DNA of 64,000 nt from Rhizomys pruinosus. Its lineage: Eukaryota; Chordata; Mammalia; Rodentia; Spalacidae. Numbering within the stretch: position 1 is the stretch's first letter; each line of letters begins with the position of its first letter. The position numbers were made by a program, and so were the translations under genes. Shown one piece after another: positions 1 through 11,738 of the stretch. Below the pieces are notes generated by a model. It had not been told where the DNA came from. It saw only the letters and a program-made list of their open reading frames with translations, and did no database searches. The stretch is taken from the NCBI GenBank assembly GCA_009823505.1, contig VZQC01000610.1:3731812-3795811 (forward strand). The letters are read 5' to 3'.

Positions 1-291
1 GTCCTTTAGAAACCTGAGTCTGGTGCTTCCTGTCTCTGGCACCCTAGTGGGTAAGCTCTGCTTGCAGGGGCCTGCTGCCTTCCTAAGACAGTGGGTAGTT
101 GGGAAGGTGGGGGACACTGGACTTTGGGCAGGAGAGAAGAGCCAAGCTAGGGTCTCCAAATTTTAATTCTTCGGAGGCATCCCAACCCCTGTTCTTAAAA
201 GAGTGACCTCCCCAAACATGCTGCAAAGAGACAGGACAGCAAGGCAGGCTGGGGCTAAGGTGGGGTGGGGTTCCTCAGCCTGGAACAGCAT

Positions 292-684
292 GCTGGAAGG
301 TCCACCAAGCCACCCAGCCCTGGGCCATCACGGCGTGCTGGAAGGTCCACCAAGCCACCCAGCCCTGGGCCATCACGGCGTGCTGGAAGGTCCACCAAGC
401 CACCCAGCCCTGGGCCATCACAGCGTGCTGGAAGGTCCACCAAGCCACCCAGCCCTGGGCCATCACAGCGTGCTGGAAGGTCCACCAAGCCACCCAGCCC
501 TGGGCCATCACAGCGTGCTGGAAGGTCCACCAAGCCACCCAGCCCTGGGCCATCACAGCGTGCTGGAAGGTCCACCAAGCCACCCAGCCCTGGGCCATCA
601 CAGCGTGCTGGAAGGTCCACCAAACCACCCAGCCCTGGGCTATCACAGCATGCTGGAAGGTCCACCAAGCCACCCAGCCCTGGA
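292..684. repeat. 45-bp minisatellite, about 8.7 copies
   Basis: Units start at 292, 337, 382, 427, 472, 517, 562, 607 and 652 and read GCTGGAAGGTCCACCAAGCC followed by ACCCAGCCCTGGGCCATCAC and a five-base end. Copies are nearly identical (C/A changes at CRGCGT, one G to A, and drift in the last two). Because 45 is divisible by 3, several frames on both strands stay open through the array. These are not genes. On the RIMBP2-sense strand each unit contains GGGCTGGGTGGCTTGGTGG, which could form a two-layer G-quadruplex. Confidence 0.95.
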
Positions 685-689
685 CTGTT

Positions 690-795
690 CCCCTCTTCCT
701 GTCTCTCCTTTTTTCTGTCCCTCTTCTGTTTTCTCTTGCTCTCTTGATTTCTCTCACTTATCTCTCTCTCTCCCTTCCTCCCTCCCTCCATGCCT
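690..795. repeat. pyrimidine-rich (CT/CCTT)n low-complexity stretch
   Basis: The plus strand is almost all C and T directly after the minisatellite, ending with CTCTCTCTCTCCCTTCCTCC-type sequence. It is low complexity and no function can be read from it. Confidence 0.8.
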
Positions 796-1220
796 TCATT
801 CTAGAAACATTGCTCTACAGCTAGGTTTATCCTTAATAACACATCATAGGAAGAGCATAGACAGCATCTGTAAATCCAAATCCCTGCTTCGGTGACATGC
901 TGGGCCATAGCCAGAATGTGACAAACTCACAGCCGTAGCCTGGGGTCCCAGCCTCCACCCCACGACTCTTTTCTGGTCCACTCTGCCTTTCTCTGGGACA
1001 CAGTGTAGTACCAAGCTGGGGTGATGGGAACACCTCGGCATTTTTATGAAGACTGTACTGCAGCTTGCTTCCCCAAGGCTGAAGCAAGTCCCATCCCTCC
1101 CAGCAACTGCTCAGACATGCTTTCCTGCATGGTTTGTGTGCGGGGTGCAGGGCCTTGAGTCAGCCCAAGGAGCCAGCACCCAGAAGGGAGGAAAGGCCGC
1201 AGTGGGGCTCTGTGGCTCCA

Positions 1221-2099
1221 GAGACAGACAGACAGACAGACTGACACACAGACACACACACCGACACACACACACACACGCCGCGACAATACCACACACC
1301 CAGGCACGCACACACACACCACATACAAACACACACACAACAGGCACCGCACCACACACACACACACAACAAGCGCACACACACACACACAATAAAAACA
1401 CAAACACAAATGCAGCAAACCACAACACACACACACGACACCACACACATTAAAGCGACACCACACACACCACAGGCACGCACACCACAACACGCGGCGC
1501 ACACAACACACACACACAAACCACACCACACACACACACAGGCACGCACACACACAACAACACACACACGTGTGCGCACACACAACACATAAAACACACA
1601 AACACACAGGCACGCACACACACTACACACACAACACACACACACGTGCCGCACACACACACACATACACACACACACACACACACAGGCACGCACACAC
1701 ACACACGCTGCGCGCGCCACACACACATACAACACCACACACACAACAGCACCACAACACACACAACACAACACAACACACACAGGCACGCACACACACA
1801 CCACACACACACCCACGTGCGCGCGCACATACACACACACACACATGCACACACATACAAACACCACACACACAGGCCACGACACACCAACACACCACAC
1901 ACACACACCACCGGTGCGCGCACACACACACACGCACACACACACGTGCGCGCGCACACACACACACATACACACACACACACACGTGCGCGCACACACA
2001 CACACATACAAACACACACACACAGGCACGCACACACACACACACACACACACGTGCGCGCGCACACACACACACACACACACGCACACACACACACAC
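1221..2099. repeat. very long interrupted (CA)n/(TG)n tract
   Basis: About 880 bp of CA-dominated sequence, starting as (GACA)n. Interspersed motifs AGGCACGCACACAC recur at 1302, 1474, 1540, 1608, 1687, 1784 and 2024, and CACGTGCGCGCGCAC-type motifs near 1812, 1943, 1983 and 2050. It therefore has a loose higher-order structure of roughly 66-97 bp in the middle. Alternating purine-pyrimidine runs are Z-DNA-prone. In the RIMBP2 transcript it is a UG-rich tract starting 12 bases after the 5' splice site of the 2112-2216 exon. Confidence 0.95.
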
Positions 2100-2111
2100 T
2101 CCCAGGCCCAC

Positions 2112-2216
2112 CTGCTGCAGAAGCTGGATTTCCTGTTGCTTGGCACTGAGGACAGCCAGGGCTTGCTCATGCTCCAACTCCAGCTGTTGCCGCCGTTCAG
2201 CAGCCTCTCGCATATG
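2112..2216 (-). CDS. Rimbp2: RIMBP2 exon with canonical start methionine (partial gene)
   Basis: This is a 105-bp exon, 35 codons, phase 0 at both ends. Read on the minus strand it starts after a pyrimidine-rich acceptor ending CTACAG and stops at CAG|GTGGGC. It encodes a charged coiled coil beginning [20 protein letters not shown] and ending QEIQLLQQ. From memory of the family, RIMBP2 proteins start at exactly this methionine (codon at 2213-2211), whereas the paralogue TSPOAP1 reads LKHMREVAQRRQQ at the same place. RIM-binding proteins link RIM and voltage-gated calcium channels at presynaptic active zones through SH3 and fibronectin III domains, which are encoded further 3' and lie left of this window. 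The start context is weak (C at -3, C at +4). The exon is in frame with the last 20 codons of the exon at 24392-24513. An alternative assignment to TSPOAP1 is unlikely, because residues match RIMBP2 better and the intron is very long. Confidence 0.9.
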
Positions 2217-2295
2217 CTGTAGGGACAGGGAGGCCGCTGAGCACCCGCTGCCCACCAGCACTCACAATACAGCCCGCTTTCTCTGCCTTCCACTG

Positions 2296-2306
2296 CCCCC
2301 CCCCCC
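2296..2306. repeat. (C)11 homopolymer
   Basis: Eleven cytosines, about 80 bases upstream of the 2216 acceptor in the direction of RIMBP2 transcription. Confidence 0.9.
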
Positions 2307-2634
2307 AGGAGGGGCACTGCACCCACCTCCTGTCTGCTGCATCCTGGGCTTTTCCACCAGGAGGCAGAGACTGGGAAGCCCTGGTCCCTAGGCACCCGCC
2401 CCTGCTTTGGCTGTCTGTGTTCACAGCTCAGGAGCTCTGGCAGAGCTGCGACTCAGGCAGAGGAAACCTCCTCTTCCCCCAGTGGCGTGGGAAGGCGCTC
2501 GCTCCTCTCCCTCTGCCTTTGCTCAGGTATTTTGTAAATAGCAGACAAGGCTCATATCTGCTCCTACCAAGCTGAAATGTTTCCAGCTTCTTACCTTCAT
2601 CAAAGTCACATGACCCTCCACTAACATTGGAGGT

Positions 2635-2745
2635 AAATGCTAGAACAGTCCTCCTATTACAGAAGGGGAAGCTGAGGCACAGTCATACACATCTGTAAAT
2701 ACACACCTATCCAGGATCAGTCTGAGTCCACACCCTCCACAAAGC
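2635..2745 (-). repeat. MIR fragment (degraded)
   Basis: Contains the reverse-oriented MIR core signature (tattacagaaggggaagctgaggcacagtc-like, here diverged). It is an ancient tRNA-derived mammalian SINE. Boundaries are approximate. Confidence 0.45.
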
Positions 2746-3124
2746 CTGAGTCCCAGGTCCCCCCTCTCTCTGCTGGCTCCATCCCTTGAATCTGTGCCCA
2801 GGGGAAGGTTCTCAATGAATGAGGTGGCTTCTCACCTAGAGACCACCCAGCCATCCACGTTGGAAAGACAGAGCTCAGATCCTCAGAGTTCAGGGTCTGA
2901 TGCTCATCTTTGGCCTCTGATCAGGAGAACCAACAGGAGCCTCAGAGGTTTCAAGAGCCAAGCACTGTCACTGTGACCAACCGCCAGCCTAGCCATGCCA
3001 GCACGTGTGAGGAAGAAGGCATGAATGACATGCTTCATGAGGCAGAAGCTCCTAGGTGCAAAGTATTCAAGTTTCACTTTTACTTCCTTCTTTATATTTT
3101 TACATTAAGAAATGTACATAAAAC

Positions 3125-3352
3125 GGGCCTGGAGAGATGGCTCAGTGGGTAAGAGCACGGGCTGTTCTCCCAGAAGACCTGGATTTGAATCTCAGCATGG
3201 CACCCTCATGGTGGCTAATGACTGTCCATAACTCCAGTACCAGGGGATCCAATGCATCTGCTAATCTCTGTGGGCATTGCATGACATGGAGGCAATTACA
3301 TACATACAAGCAATATACTCATACATACAAAAACAAAAATAATAAATAAAAT
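3125..3352 (+). mobile_element. B2-like SINE
   Basis: It starts GGGCCTGGAGAGATGGCTCA with the tRNA-derived A-box region and continues through the diverged body to an (AATAAA)-rich tail. An old copy. Confidence 0.8.
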
Positions 3353-3400
3353 ATTTAGATGACTTTGTGGTCACTTTTTTAAAAAAATGCTTGAATCTTG

Positions 3401-3500
3401 CGTGTGTGTGTGTGTGTGTATGTGTGTGTGTCTGTGTGTCTGTGTGTCTGTCTGTGTGTGTGTGTGTGTTGTGTGTGTGCTATATGCATGTGTGTGTGTG
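3401..3500. repeat. (TG)n microsatellite with TC interruptions
   Basis: About 100 bp of TGTG/TCTG units. The following 100 bases look like a diverged SINE body in reverse orientation but cannot be assigned. Confidence 0.85.
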
Positions 3501-3652
3501 CAGATGCCAGCACCTATATGTGTGGCTATGGACTTCAGAGGTTGACACTAGGTATCTTCATCTATTGGCTTCCATCTTATGAAACAGGGTCCTTCTCTGG
3601 CCTGGAGCCCATCAGGTGGCTAGACTGCATGTACTAAAATTACTTTACTCTG

Positions 3653-4041
3653 TAGCTGGAGCAATGGCTTAGCAGTTAAGAGCACTAGCTGCATTTTTTT
3701 TTTTTTTGGTCTTTTTTTGAGACAGGGTCTCCCTGTAGCCCCAGCTGTCCTGGAACTCACTCTGTAGACCAGGCTGGCCTTGAACTCACAAAGATCTGCC
3801 TGCCTCTGCCTCCCGAGTGCTAGGATTAAAGGCGTGCGCCCCCATGCCCAGCACAAGAGCACTGGCTACTTTTGCAGAGAATCCAGCATCCACATGGCAG
3901 CTAAAAACTGTCCCTAACTCCAGTTTCAGGGGGTTGGACACCTTCCTCTGACCTCTGCAGTCACTGCATTTCGTGGGTGCACTTACATACATGCAGGCAA
4001 TACACTCATACACATAAAATAAAAATAATAAATAAAATATC
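3653..4041 (+). mobile_element. B2 SINE split by a B1 insertion
   Basis: The left part is at 3653-3690 (GGAGCAATGGCTTAGCAGTT) and the right part at 3868-4041, ending in an AATAAATAAAAT tail. The break holds a reverse B1 flanked by a duplicated 13-bp piece of the B2 itself (3678-3690 and 3855-3867). Confidence 0.85.
3691..3854 (-). mobile_element. B1 SINE inserted in B2
   Basis: Reverse-oriented 7SL-derived B1: poly(T), then GAGACAGGGTCTCCCTGTAG and the usual body to the GC-rich head at 3854. The target-site duplication is AAGAGCACT(A/G)GCT. Confidence 0.93.
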
Positions 4042-4429
4042 TTTTAAAGCACTTTACCCATTGAGCCACCTTCCCAATACGTTAAAGCTCGACTCTTTAC
4101 CTACAAGTCCAGAGTCCTTCCAAAGTGGCAGGCTCCCCTCCACCTCCACCGCACTACCTGGATACCACAGGTAGAGCTAAGTCCAGCCAGCCTCCTGCCT
4201 GCAGCCGTCCGTTGGACTCTCTTTCCCCATGCTTCTTCTGAAGGTCAGAAACATACCCATGTTATCAAGGAGGGGCACACTGGCACGTGGGGGAGAGACC
4301 CAGCATGGCTTCCTTCCTCTTTGGCTTGAACTTGCTGGTTTATTATAATTTATTTTGAATTTTGCAATTTTATTGAGTTTTACTGGAGGATTTTTACTAA
4401 TTTTAGTTGGTTTGAGATTATTTACTTGT

Positions 4430-4724
4430 TTATTTAAGAAAGTATCTCATTAGGTAGCCAGGCTGGGCATGAATTTGTGATCCTCCTGCCTCAGTTTCCA
4501 GGGTTCTGGGGTAATGGATATATACCACCATGACAATTTTGTGTTGGGTCTCTAGCCTGGAACTTGCTATATACCTGAGGATGACCTTGAACTCCTGACC
4601 TCCCAGCCTCCACCTCTCCAGTGCTAGGGCAACACATGTGTACTACCACACTTGGTTTATGAGGTTCTGGGGATTGAACCCAGGGCTCATGCACTTTGCC
4701 AGATGAGCTACATCCCCAGGCCCC
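4430..4724 (-). mobile_element. B4-like composite SINE (B1-type body plus ID-type head)
   Basis: A reversed B1-like segment (TGACCTTGAACTCCTGACCT region) is followed by a reversed tRNA-derived head (GGGGATTGAACCCAGGGCTC ... GAGCTACATCCCCAGG). Old and diverged. Confidence 0.65.
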
Positions 4725-4879
4725 TGGTGTTGAAGTTTAAAAGATTTCAGCTTTTAGGAAACATGAGGTGAGAGGCAGATCTCAGGGGAAGGTGAGTGAT
4801 ACTACTACCTGGGTGCTCCCACCTTGAGCTACCACAAGTTCCATTCTCCTCAGAAACATCTCAGAGCCGTGTGTGTATT

Positions 4880-5095
4880 ACGGGACCAGAATCCAGATCC
4901 TCCTGCATGCTAGATCAGCACTCCACAGCTGAGCCATGCCCCTAGCTTCTGACTAGGGGATTCTAGGTAGGTGCTCTACCACCGAGCTACTCGCTGGAGT
5001 GAGCAAGTTCTCTGCCTGTGAACCATACTCCTAACCCCTCACTGGTGGATTCTAGACAGGTTCCCTACCTGCTACTAAGCCAGCCTTCCAGCCAT
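4880..5095 (-). repeat. tandem remnants of reversed ID-type tRNA heads
   Basis: Three successive segments resemble the reversed head of ID/B4 SINEs (CTCTACCACCGAGCTACTCG at the middle one). They are separated by GGGGATTCTAGGTAGGTGC- and GTGGATTCTAGACAGGTTCC-type sequence. Strongly diverged. Confidence 0.4.
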
Positions 5096-6539
5096 GGGAG
5101 TGGGAGGCCTCTGTTTTCACTTTGTAAAAGGGCTGTAGCCCACCAGCCTGGAAAAGTAAAGTCTGCTCTAGGTGCAGTTTTCAGGCCCAGTGACCTCTGC
5201 ACCCTCTCTACTGTATCTATAAGTCACTCCCAGGGAACCCCAGAGCTGCAATTACCCTGCACCTCCGCAGACAAAAGTAGTGGTTTCGTTGTTGCTATGG
5301 AAACTCTCACAGGAACTCAGGATGCTGGTAAAACAGAACTCCCTGAGATAAAAGTGAAACCCCGTAACACTGGAGCAGTTACTGTGACCTGTTCACACTA
5401 GGTCTAGAACATTCCCTCCAACTGTAAGCAGGACAGACAAATAATACCACACAACCATCAGTGGTAGCCAAGAGATTTTTCCAGAACCTCAAGGACACCA
5501 AGCCCTTCAGGCCGCTTACGTATGGAGGCATAGTGATGGTATGTGAGCATGCACTTCCTCCATTCCCTTCCCACAGTTTCTAGATGACATTTAACATCCA
5601 GTGCTATATAAATAGTTACATCATATTTAGGAAATAACAAAAAATCTGCATACTTTCAGCACAGGTGCAAGCTTCAGGACATTTTCAATCCACAGTGGCT
5701 GAATTCTTGGACAGGAAACCCATAGAGTTTGCCCTGGACCCTGTCGCCTGCTCCATTATTAAGTGCCTCAGATCTGGCTGCTTAGGCAGGAGAGTATTTG
5801 CAAGGAGTCCTCCTCCGCGCCAGTTTTCACATTTAACTGGCTGGTCCTGACTGGCTACAGCTGTCACCTTGGGCCCAGGAATGGTGTCTACAGTGGCCTT
5901 GACTTTCCCTCTGCTTTAACGTGATTTTATCAACCAGCAATTCCCAGCACAAAGCATTCTTAGGTCCACAAGGCCTGGCAGATGGACCCCCAGCAGAGCC
6001 CCTGGAGATATCCACCAGAATTCTCTGGGCTCCTGAGTTGCTTTGGGACCCCTGTATGTCAGTTGGCAGCTTCTGATAGAACACTTAAGGGAGGAAGTAT
6101 TTCTTTATCCTGGCTCATCATTGCAGAGATGTCAGCCCGTCATGGAAGAGAAAGCAAGGTGGCAGTGACTCTACCTGTATAAGGGGAGTTACAGCAGTGG
6201 TCTTCACATGGCCCAGGCCAGAAAGCAGAGAACGGGATCAAGGATGAAGTGGGCCCTCAGCTAGCCCACTCACTCACTAGCTAGCCCCACCACTTACCAG
6301 TTCATTCCACAACCTCCCAAAGCATGGCCATCAGCTGGGAACAAAGTCTTCAAGCATATGAAAGCCATTTCACATCCAAACCACGACAACCCCAAACACT
6401 GCCCACTAGCCAGTGAAGTGACCAGGGACTCTGCATAGCCCCACAAGTGACTATATGGCTGCGTTGGTAAGATGATTGTAGGAACTGAAACACAGTCAGG
6501 ACCAGCCATGTGCCAGCAGCTGCCATGCCAATGCTACCT

Positions 6540-6650
6540 CCTCTAATACTGAATTGGATGCTGCTGTGGTCACTACCTGACAACAGACTCAGAGAGGCCA
6601 GCCTAGTTGCCTAACAGCACACAGCTAGAACACAAGAAGGTCTAGACACC
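6540..6650 (-). repeat. MIR fragment
   Basis: Reverse-oriented MIR-like signature around CAGAGAGGCCAGCCTAGTTG and CAGCACACAGCTAGAACAC. Ancient. Confidence 0.4.
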
Positions 6651-7108
6651 ATCGGAGAATGTGGAAGCATAAAGCCAGCAGATCCCTGATCATTCCTGTA
6701 CTCATCTCACGAGAGGGGCTAGCCAGCATCCACAGACTTCCGCACTGCAGACCCCATGCAGACCAACCAGCCACCTCACAGCTGTTTAATTGCACTATTA
6801 TTCTGGCTAATTTCTGCGCTTCTGTTTATTTTGAAAGCCGGCGATGCTAAATGCAGCCTGGGCGTTCTTTATTTAGTGCAGGGAAGGAAGTGATTAGTGA
6901 GAGGAGGAGACCACACTCCTCACGAGGGAGAAATGTTAGCCTAATGCAGCTCCAGGTGTGGAGTAGCAGGCTGCGAGTCTCCAGGGGTCACAGGAGAAAC
7001 AGACCCATAAACTTCCTGCTAGGAGACAGGAAGCTGGTGACTCTTCCACTGGGAGGTGATGTCCCCTCCTCCCTGGGTTGATGGGCTTTGGCAGAAAGGC
7101 ATAAGAGG

Positions 7109-7258
7109 GGCTGGGCATGGTGGCACATGCCTTTAATCCTAGCACTTGGGAGGCAGAGGCAGGTGGATCTTTGTGAGTTCAAGGCCAGCCTGGTCTACAG
7201 AGTGAGTTCCAGGACAGTTGGGGCTACAGGGAGACCCTGTCTCGAAAAGAAAAAAAAA
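7109..7258 (+). mobile_element. B1 SINE
   Basis: Full-length B1 (GGCTGGGCATGGTGGCACAT to an A-rich tail) flanked by a perfect 14-bp duplication AAAGGCATAAGAGG at 7095-7108 and 7259-7272. Confidence 0.95.
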
Positions 7259-7271
7259 AAAGGCATAAGAG

Positions 7272-7568
7272 GACTGGAGAAATAGCTCGATTGCTTCCAG
7301 TGCTTGCCTTGAAAGCACCAGAACTGAGTTCGAGCCTCAGAACCCTTGTAAAAAGCCAAATGCAGTAGTCCATCTTCGTAATTCTGGGGCGGAGGAGACA
7401 GGCAAATGCCTAGACCGCACTCACTGGTCAGCCTGGACTAGTCAGTAAATTCCAGGTCAAGTGAGAGACCCTTGTCTCAAAGAAATAGTAGACAGCACCC
7501 CAAGGAGCAATATAATACCAAAGGTTGTTCTGTGTCCTCTACATGCATGTACAGGCACAAACATACAA
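7272..7568 (+). mobile_element. RSINE1-type (B4 family) composite SINE
   Basis: A tRNA-like head (GGACTGGAGAAATAGCTCGA) is followed by a B1-like middle ending GAGAGACCCTTGTCTCAAAG and a CA-type tail. The family name is from memory; the composite structure is visible. Confidence 0.6.
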
Positions 7569-10500
7569 AAGACAGGTATAGAGATCTCCCAAGACCAGCT
7601 GAAGCTCAGGAAGGTAGGTAGGAGCTGGGTGCTTCAGCAAGGCTGATTGTTGTTTGACTTAATCTAGTTAATTCAGTTGTCTTTGGCTTAATTGGGTTTT
7701 GTGGCTGTGGGGGCGGAGTTATCCTCCCAGCTGGTAGAAAAGGTAGGGCTGTGTGAGTCTTGAGATCAAGATCTCCCAAGACCAGCTGAAGCGCAGGTAC
7801 TGGGGCATGGGCTAAAGAGCACCCCCCCACACACATTACGAAGACATCTGAAGGAGGCAAGCAAAGCAAGCCTTCAACACAGTGAAGAGGCATTTGGGAC
7901 TCACACTGGAATACAGGCAAGGAGAAGCCCATATGCCAGGAACACAAAGAAGAGACAACATGGGAAAGGGGCAGGATAATCCTGCACCAAGCTCCACCAA
8001 CCCTATGGAAGATTCCTACAGTGGGATCCCCCTGGGGATGGCCCAGGACACAGATATCAGAAAACACAATTGTGACATACTTAAAGAACTACAAGATTAT
8101 AAAGAGCAAATCAAAGAATAAAGAAAAGGAATTAAGAACTCAAGAAGGACCTAGAGAGAGAAGAAAACAAACTCCGAAGGAAGTGAGAAACAATGAAAAG
8201 ATCCCATACTGAAAAGATAAAGAAAAAACCAACAGTGAAGCAAGAGACTACAGGAAGAGATTGAGAAGCTCCAAAAGGAAGTAGAAATACTAAAGAAATC
8301 AGAGAGGAAATGAAAAAGGAAATCAAACACTCATCCAATCAAGAGGAAAGGAATGGAAAAAAGCCTCAGAAGCAGAATGGAGGAAGCAGAACAAAGAATA
8401 TCAGACCTGGAAGATAACACAGAACAACTTTAAAAACTTCAAGTAAAGATTATGAAAATTTTTAAAATACACAAAAGTGGAACAACCAGGAACTATGGGA
8501 CACTATGAAAAGATAAAGCCTCCACACATCATAGGAATAGTAGGAAGGAGAAGAATTCCCAAGAGAATGGCATTGATCAGATCTTCAACAGAATAATAGA
8601 TGAAAACTTCCCCAAACTAAAAAAAACAAAACCAATACAAATACAAGAAGCACATAGAAACTCCAAACAGACAAGATCAGAAAAGAAACTCTCCATGCTA
8701 TATTCATAGTTAAAATGCTACACAACCCAAAACAAAGACAAAATCCTTAAAGCCACAAGAAAAACAAAAAGTGACCTATAAGGGGAACCTATCCGAATTA
8801 CAAACTGACTTTCTCATGCAAACTATGAAAGAAAAGAACCTGGAGCAAAGCATTCCCAGTGTTAAGGGACAATAGATGCCAACCAGTTTACTATACCCAG
8901 CAAAAATGTTGATTATTAGTTGAAGGAGAGAGAAAAACCTTCCATGACATAAACAAGATGAAAAGAATACATGTCTGGAAAAACCAAACCTTCAGAGAAA
9001 ACTTGAAGCAATTCAAAGGACAAAAGAAAAGAGCAACCATCCCCAGGCACCTAGAAAGAGAAATCAATAAAAGCATAACTGCAGAAGTAAAACCTAAACC
9101 AAAACCGCAAATGGTAATAAGGCAAAAGGAAGCAACACAAACCTATCAGTCATAACCTTAAATATTAATGGACTAAATTCCCCATCCAAAAACATAGACT
9201 GGGAGATTGGATTAGGAAACAGAACCATCGATATTTCTCAAAGAAACACATCTTACCTTCAAGGACAAGGCACCACCTTAAAGTGAAAGGATGGAAAAAA
9301 ATATTCCAAGCAAATGGTACCAAAAAGAAAGCAGGTGTTGCTATTTTAATATCAGACAAAATAGACTTCAAAGTAAAAGAAATCAGAAGAGACAAAGAAG
9401 GCCATTAACATTTTTATCAAAGGAACAATTCACCAAAAAAAATTCACAATTAGGAAATATATATGCACCAAACTCTGGTGCACCAAACTTATAAAGACAA
9501 TTCTCCAGGACCACAAGCCACACACTAACCCCAGTACACTCATAGTAGAGGACTTCAATACCCCACTGTGTCCTTTAGACAGGTCAACAGGACAAAGAAT
9601 AAACAGAGAGACATCTGAACTGAACGATATGATATACCAAATGGACCTCATAGACCTCTATCAAATATTCTACCCTAATACCAGAGAATACACTTTCTAC
9701 TCAGCACCCCATGGAACATTCTCCAAAATCGACCACATACTGGGACACAAAAGAAACCTCCACAAATACAAAAAAGATTGAAATAATTTCATGCATTCTA
9801 TCAGAACACACAGTACAATAAAGCTCAACATCAACACCAGGATAAGCCCTGCTGCCTACATGAACACATGGAGACTAAAACAACACACTCTTGACTAATG
9901 AATGGGTCAAGGAAGAGATAAAAGAAAGAACATTTCTGGAAAAACTGAATGACAATGACAATACAAACACAACAAAACCTATGGGATACCTTAAAAGCAC
10001 TCCTAAAGGAAAGTTTATAGACCTGGGTTGCCTACATTAGAAAAAACAGAAAGAGCACAAGTGAATGATCTAACACTACAGCTAGAAGCACTTGAGAGGC
10101 AACAACAGATGAACCCTAAATGCAACAGCCAGGAAGAAAAAACAAAAATAGACAGAGAGAAATCAATGAAATAGAAACAAAGAAAACAATACAAAAAATC
10201 AGTGAATCCAAAAGTTGTTTATTCTTTGGAAGAATAAACAAGATAGACAGACCTCTAGCCCAAGTTAACCAAAAGAAAGAAAGGACAACTCCAAATCAAT
10301 ACAATCCATGATGAAAAGGAAATATCACAACAGACAAGGAAAAGTTCCAGAAAATCATATGGGAATGATTCAAAAAAACCTATACTCTACCAACTTGAAA
10401 ACCTAGAAGAAATGAAAAATATCTGAAATCCTGGGACACAAAGCTCAACCAAGAAAAGAGATCGACAGCTTAAACAAACCCATAATACATGAAGAACTTG

Positions 10501-11738
10501 AAGATGTAATAAGAACCTCCAACTAAAAAAAGCCCAGGCCCAGACAGTTCATGGCAGAATTCTATAAAACATTTCAAAAGACCTACAACCATTATTACTA
10601 GAAATTGTTTAGAAGGATACAAACACAGGGAATTCTCCCAAATTCCTTACTTAGAAGCCACGCATCACGCTATTACCAAAACCAGGCAAAGATACAACTA
10701 AAAAGGAGAATTATAGACCCATCTCCCAGTGAACACAGATGCCAAAATTCTTAACAGAATACTGGCAAATTGCATACAGACCCACATCAAGAAGATCATC
10801 CATCATGACCAAATTGATTCATACCAGAGATGCAGGGATTGTTCAACATACGAAAAATCAATAAACATCATCAAACACATAAATGGAATGAAAGACAAAA
10901 ACCACACCATCATCTCAATTGATGCAGAAAAAGCCTTTGACAAAATCCAGCATCCCTTCATGCTTAAAGTCCTGGAGGGAATTGGACTGGAGGGATCATT
11001 CCTCAATGTAATCAAAGCCATATACAGGAAACCCACAGCCAATATCATCCTAAATGGGGAAATGACAGAAACATTCCCTTTAAAGATAGGAACTTGGCAA
11101 GGCTGCCCTCTGACACCACTCCTCTTCAATATAGTGCTTGAAATACTTGCTAGAGCAATAAGGCAAGAAAATGAAATTAAAAGAGTACTAATTTGAAAAG
11201 AGGAAGTCAAGCTATCCCTATTTGTGATGATGTGATTGTTTGCTTAAGGTGCTAAAAAATCCACCAGAAAACTCCTAGAAATGATTAACAGCTTAGCAAA
11301 AGTGGCAGGATACAAAAATTAACCTAAAAAAAATCAAGCCTTTCTTTACACACAAGAAAAAGCAACTGGAGAAAGAATTCAAGGTGACTTCCCATTACAT
11401 TAGCATCAAAAACAATAAAAATCTAGGAAACAAACCATAACCAAAGACACCAAAGATCTCTACAACAAAAATTTTAAACCCTTCAAGAAAGAAATTTGAA
11501 GAAGACATCAGAAGAATGGAAAAAACCTCCCATGCTCATGGATTGGGAAAATTAACATTGTAAAAATGTCCATTCTCTACCCAAACTCTTGTATAGATTT
11601 GATGCAATCCCAATCAAAATCCCCAAGAGTTTCTTCACAGGCTTGGAAAAGAAAGTCCTTAAATTCATTTGGAAAAACAAAAGACCCCGAATAGCCAAAA
11701 CAACCCTGACTGAAAAGAGCTACACGGGGGGGAGGTGT

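Larger units (their letters stand above)
1..2111 (-). other. RIMBP2 intron downstream of the 2112-2216 exon (partial)
   Basis: Intronic sequence left of the donor at 2111-2110. 1-290 and about 800-1220 are unique-looking and I see no exon in them. The rest is tandem repeat: a 45-bp minisatellite, a pyrimidine-rich stretch and a very long CA/TG tract. I searched both strands for the next RIMBP2 coiled-coil exon (AQVEAKKEHEGA-type) and did not find it, so it lies outside the window. Confidence 0.7.

Noticed and set aside
292..684. CRISPR-like array
   Set aside because: Units are directly contiguous without spacers, and the genome is mammalian.
203..895. Long open frames on both strands over 200-900 with a 15-residue repeat
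   Set aside because: The 45-bp unit keeps several frames open at once. No start context, splice pattern or known domain supports a protein.
2112..2216. Assignment of the exon to TSPOAP1 (RIM-BP1)
   Set aside because: The residues ([19 protein letters not shown]) fit RIMBP2, not the remembered TSPOAP1 form (VAQRRQQLEVEHEQA), and a 22-kb intron is unusual for the compact TSPOAP1 gene.
1044..2395. Very long cysteine/valine- or histidine/threonine-rich frames across 1050-2400
   Set aside because: They are translations of the CA/TG tract. Only the 105-bp RIMBP2 exon inside the region is credible coding sequence.
10729..11196. 155-codon frame with reverse-transcriptase motifs as a possible functional gene
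   Set aside because: It is a fragment of L1 ORF2 flanked by stops and frameshifts within a degraded L1; not a host gene.
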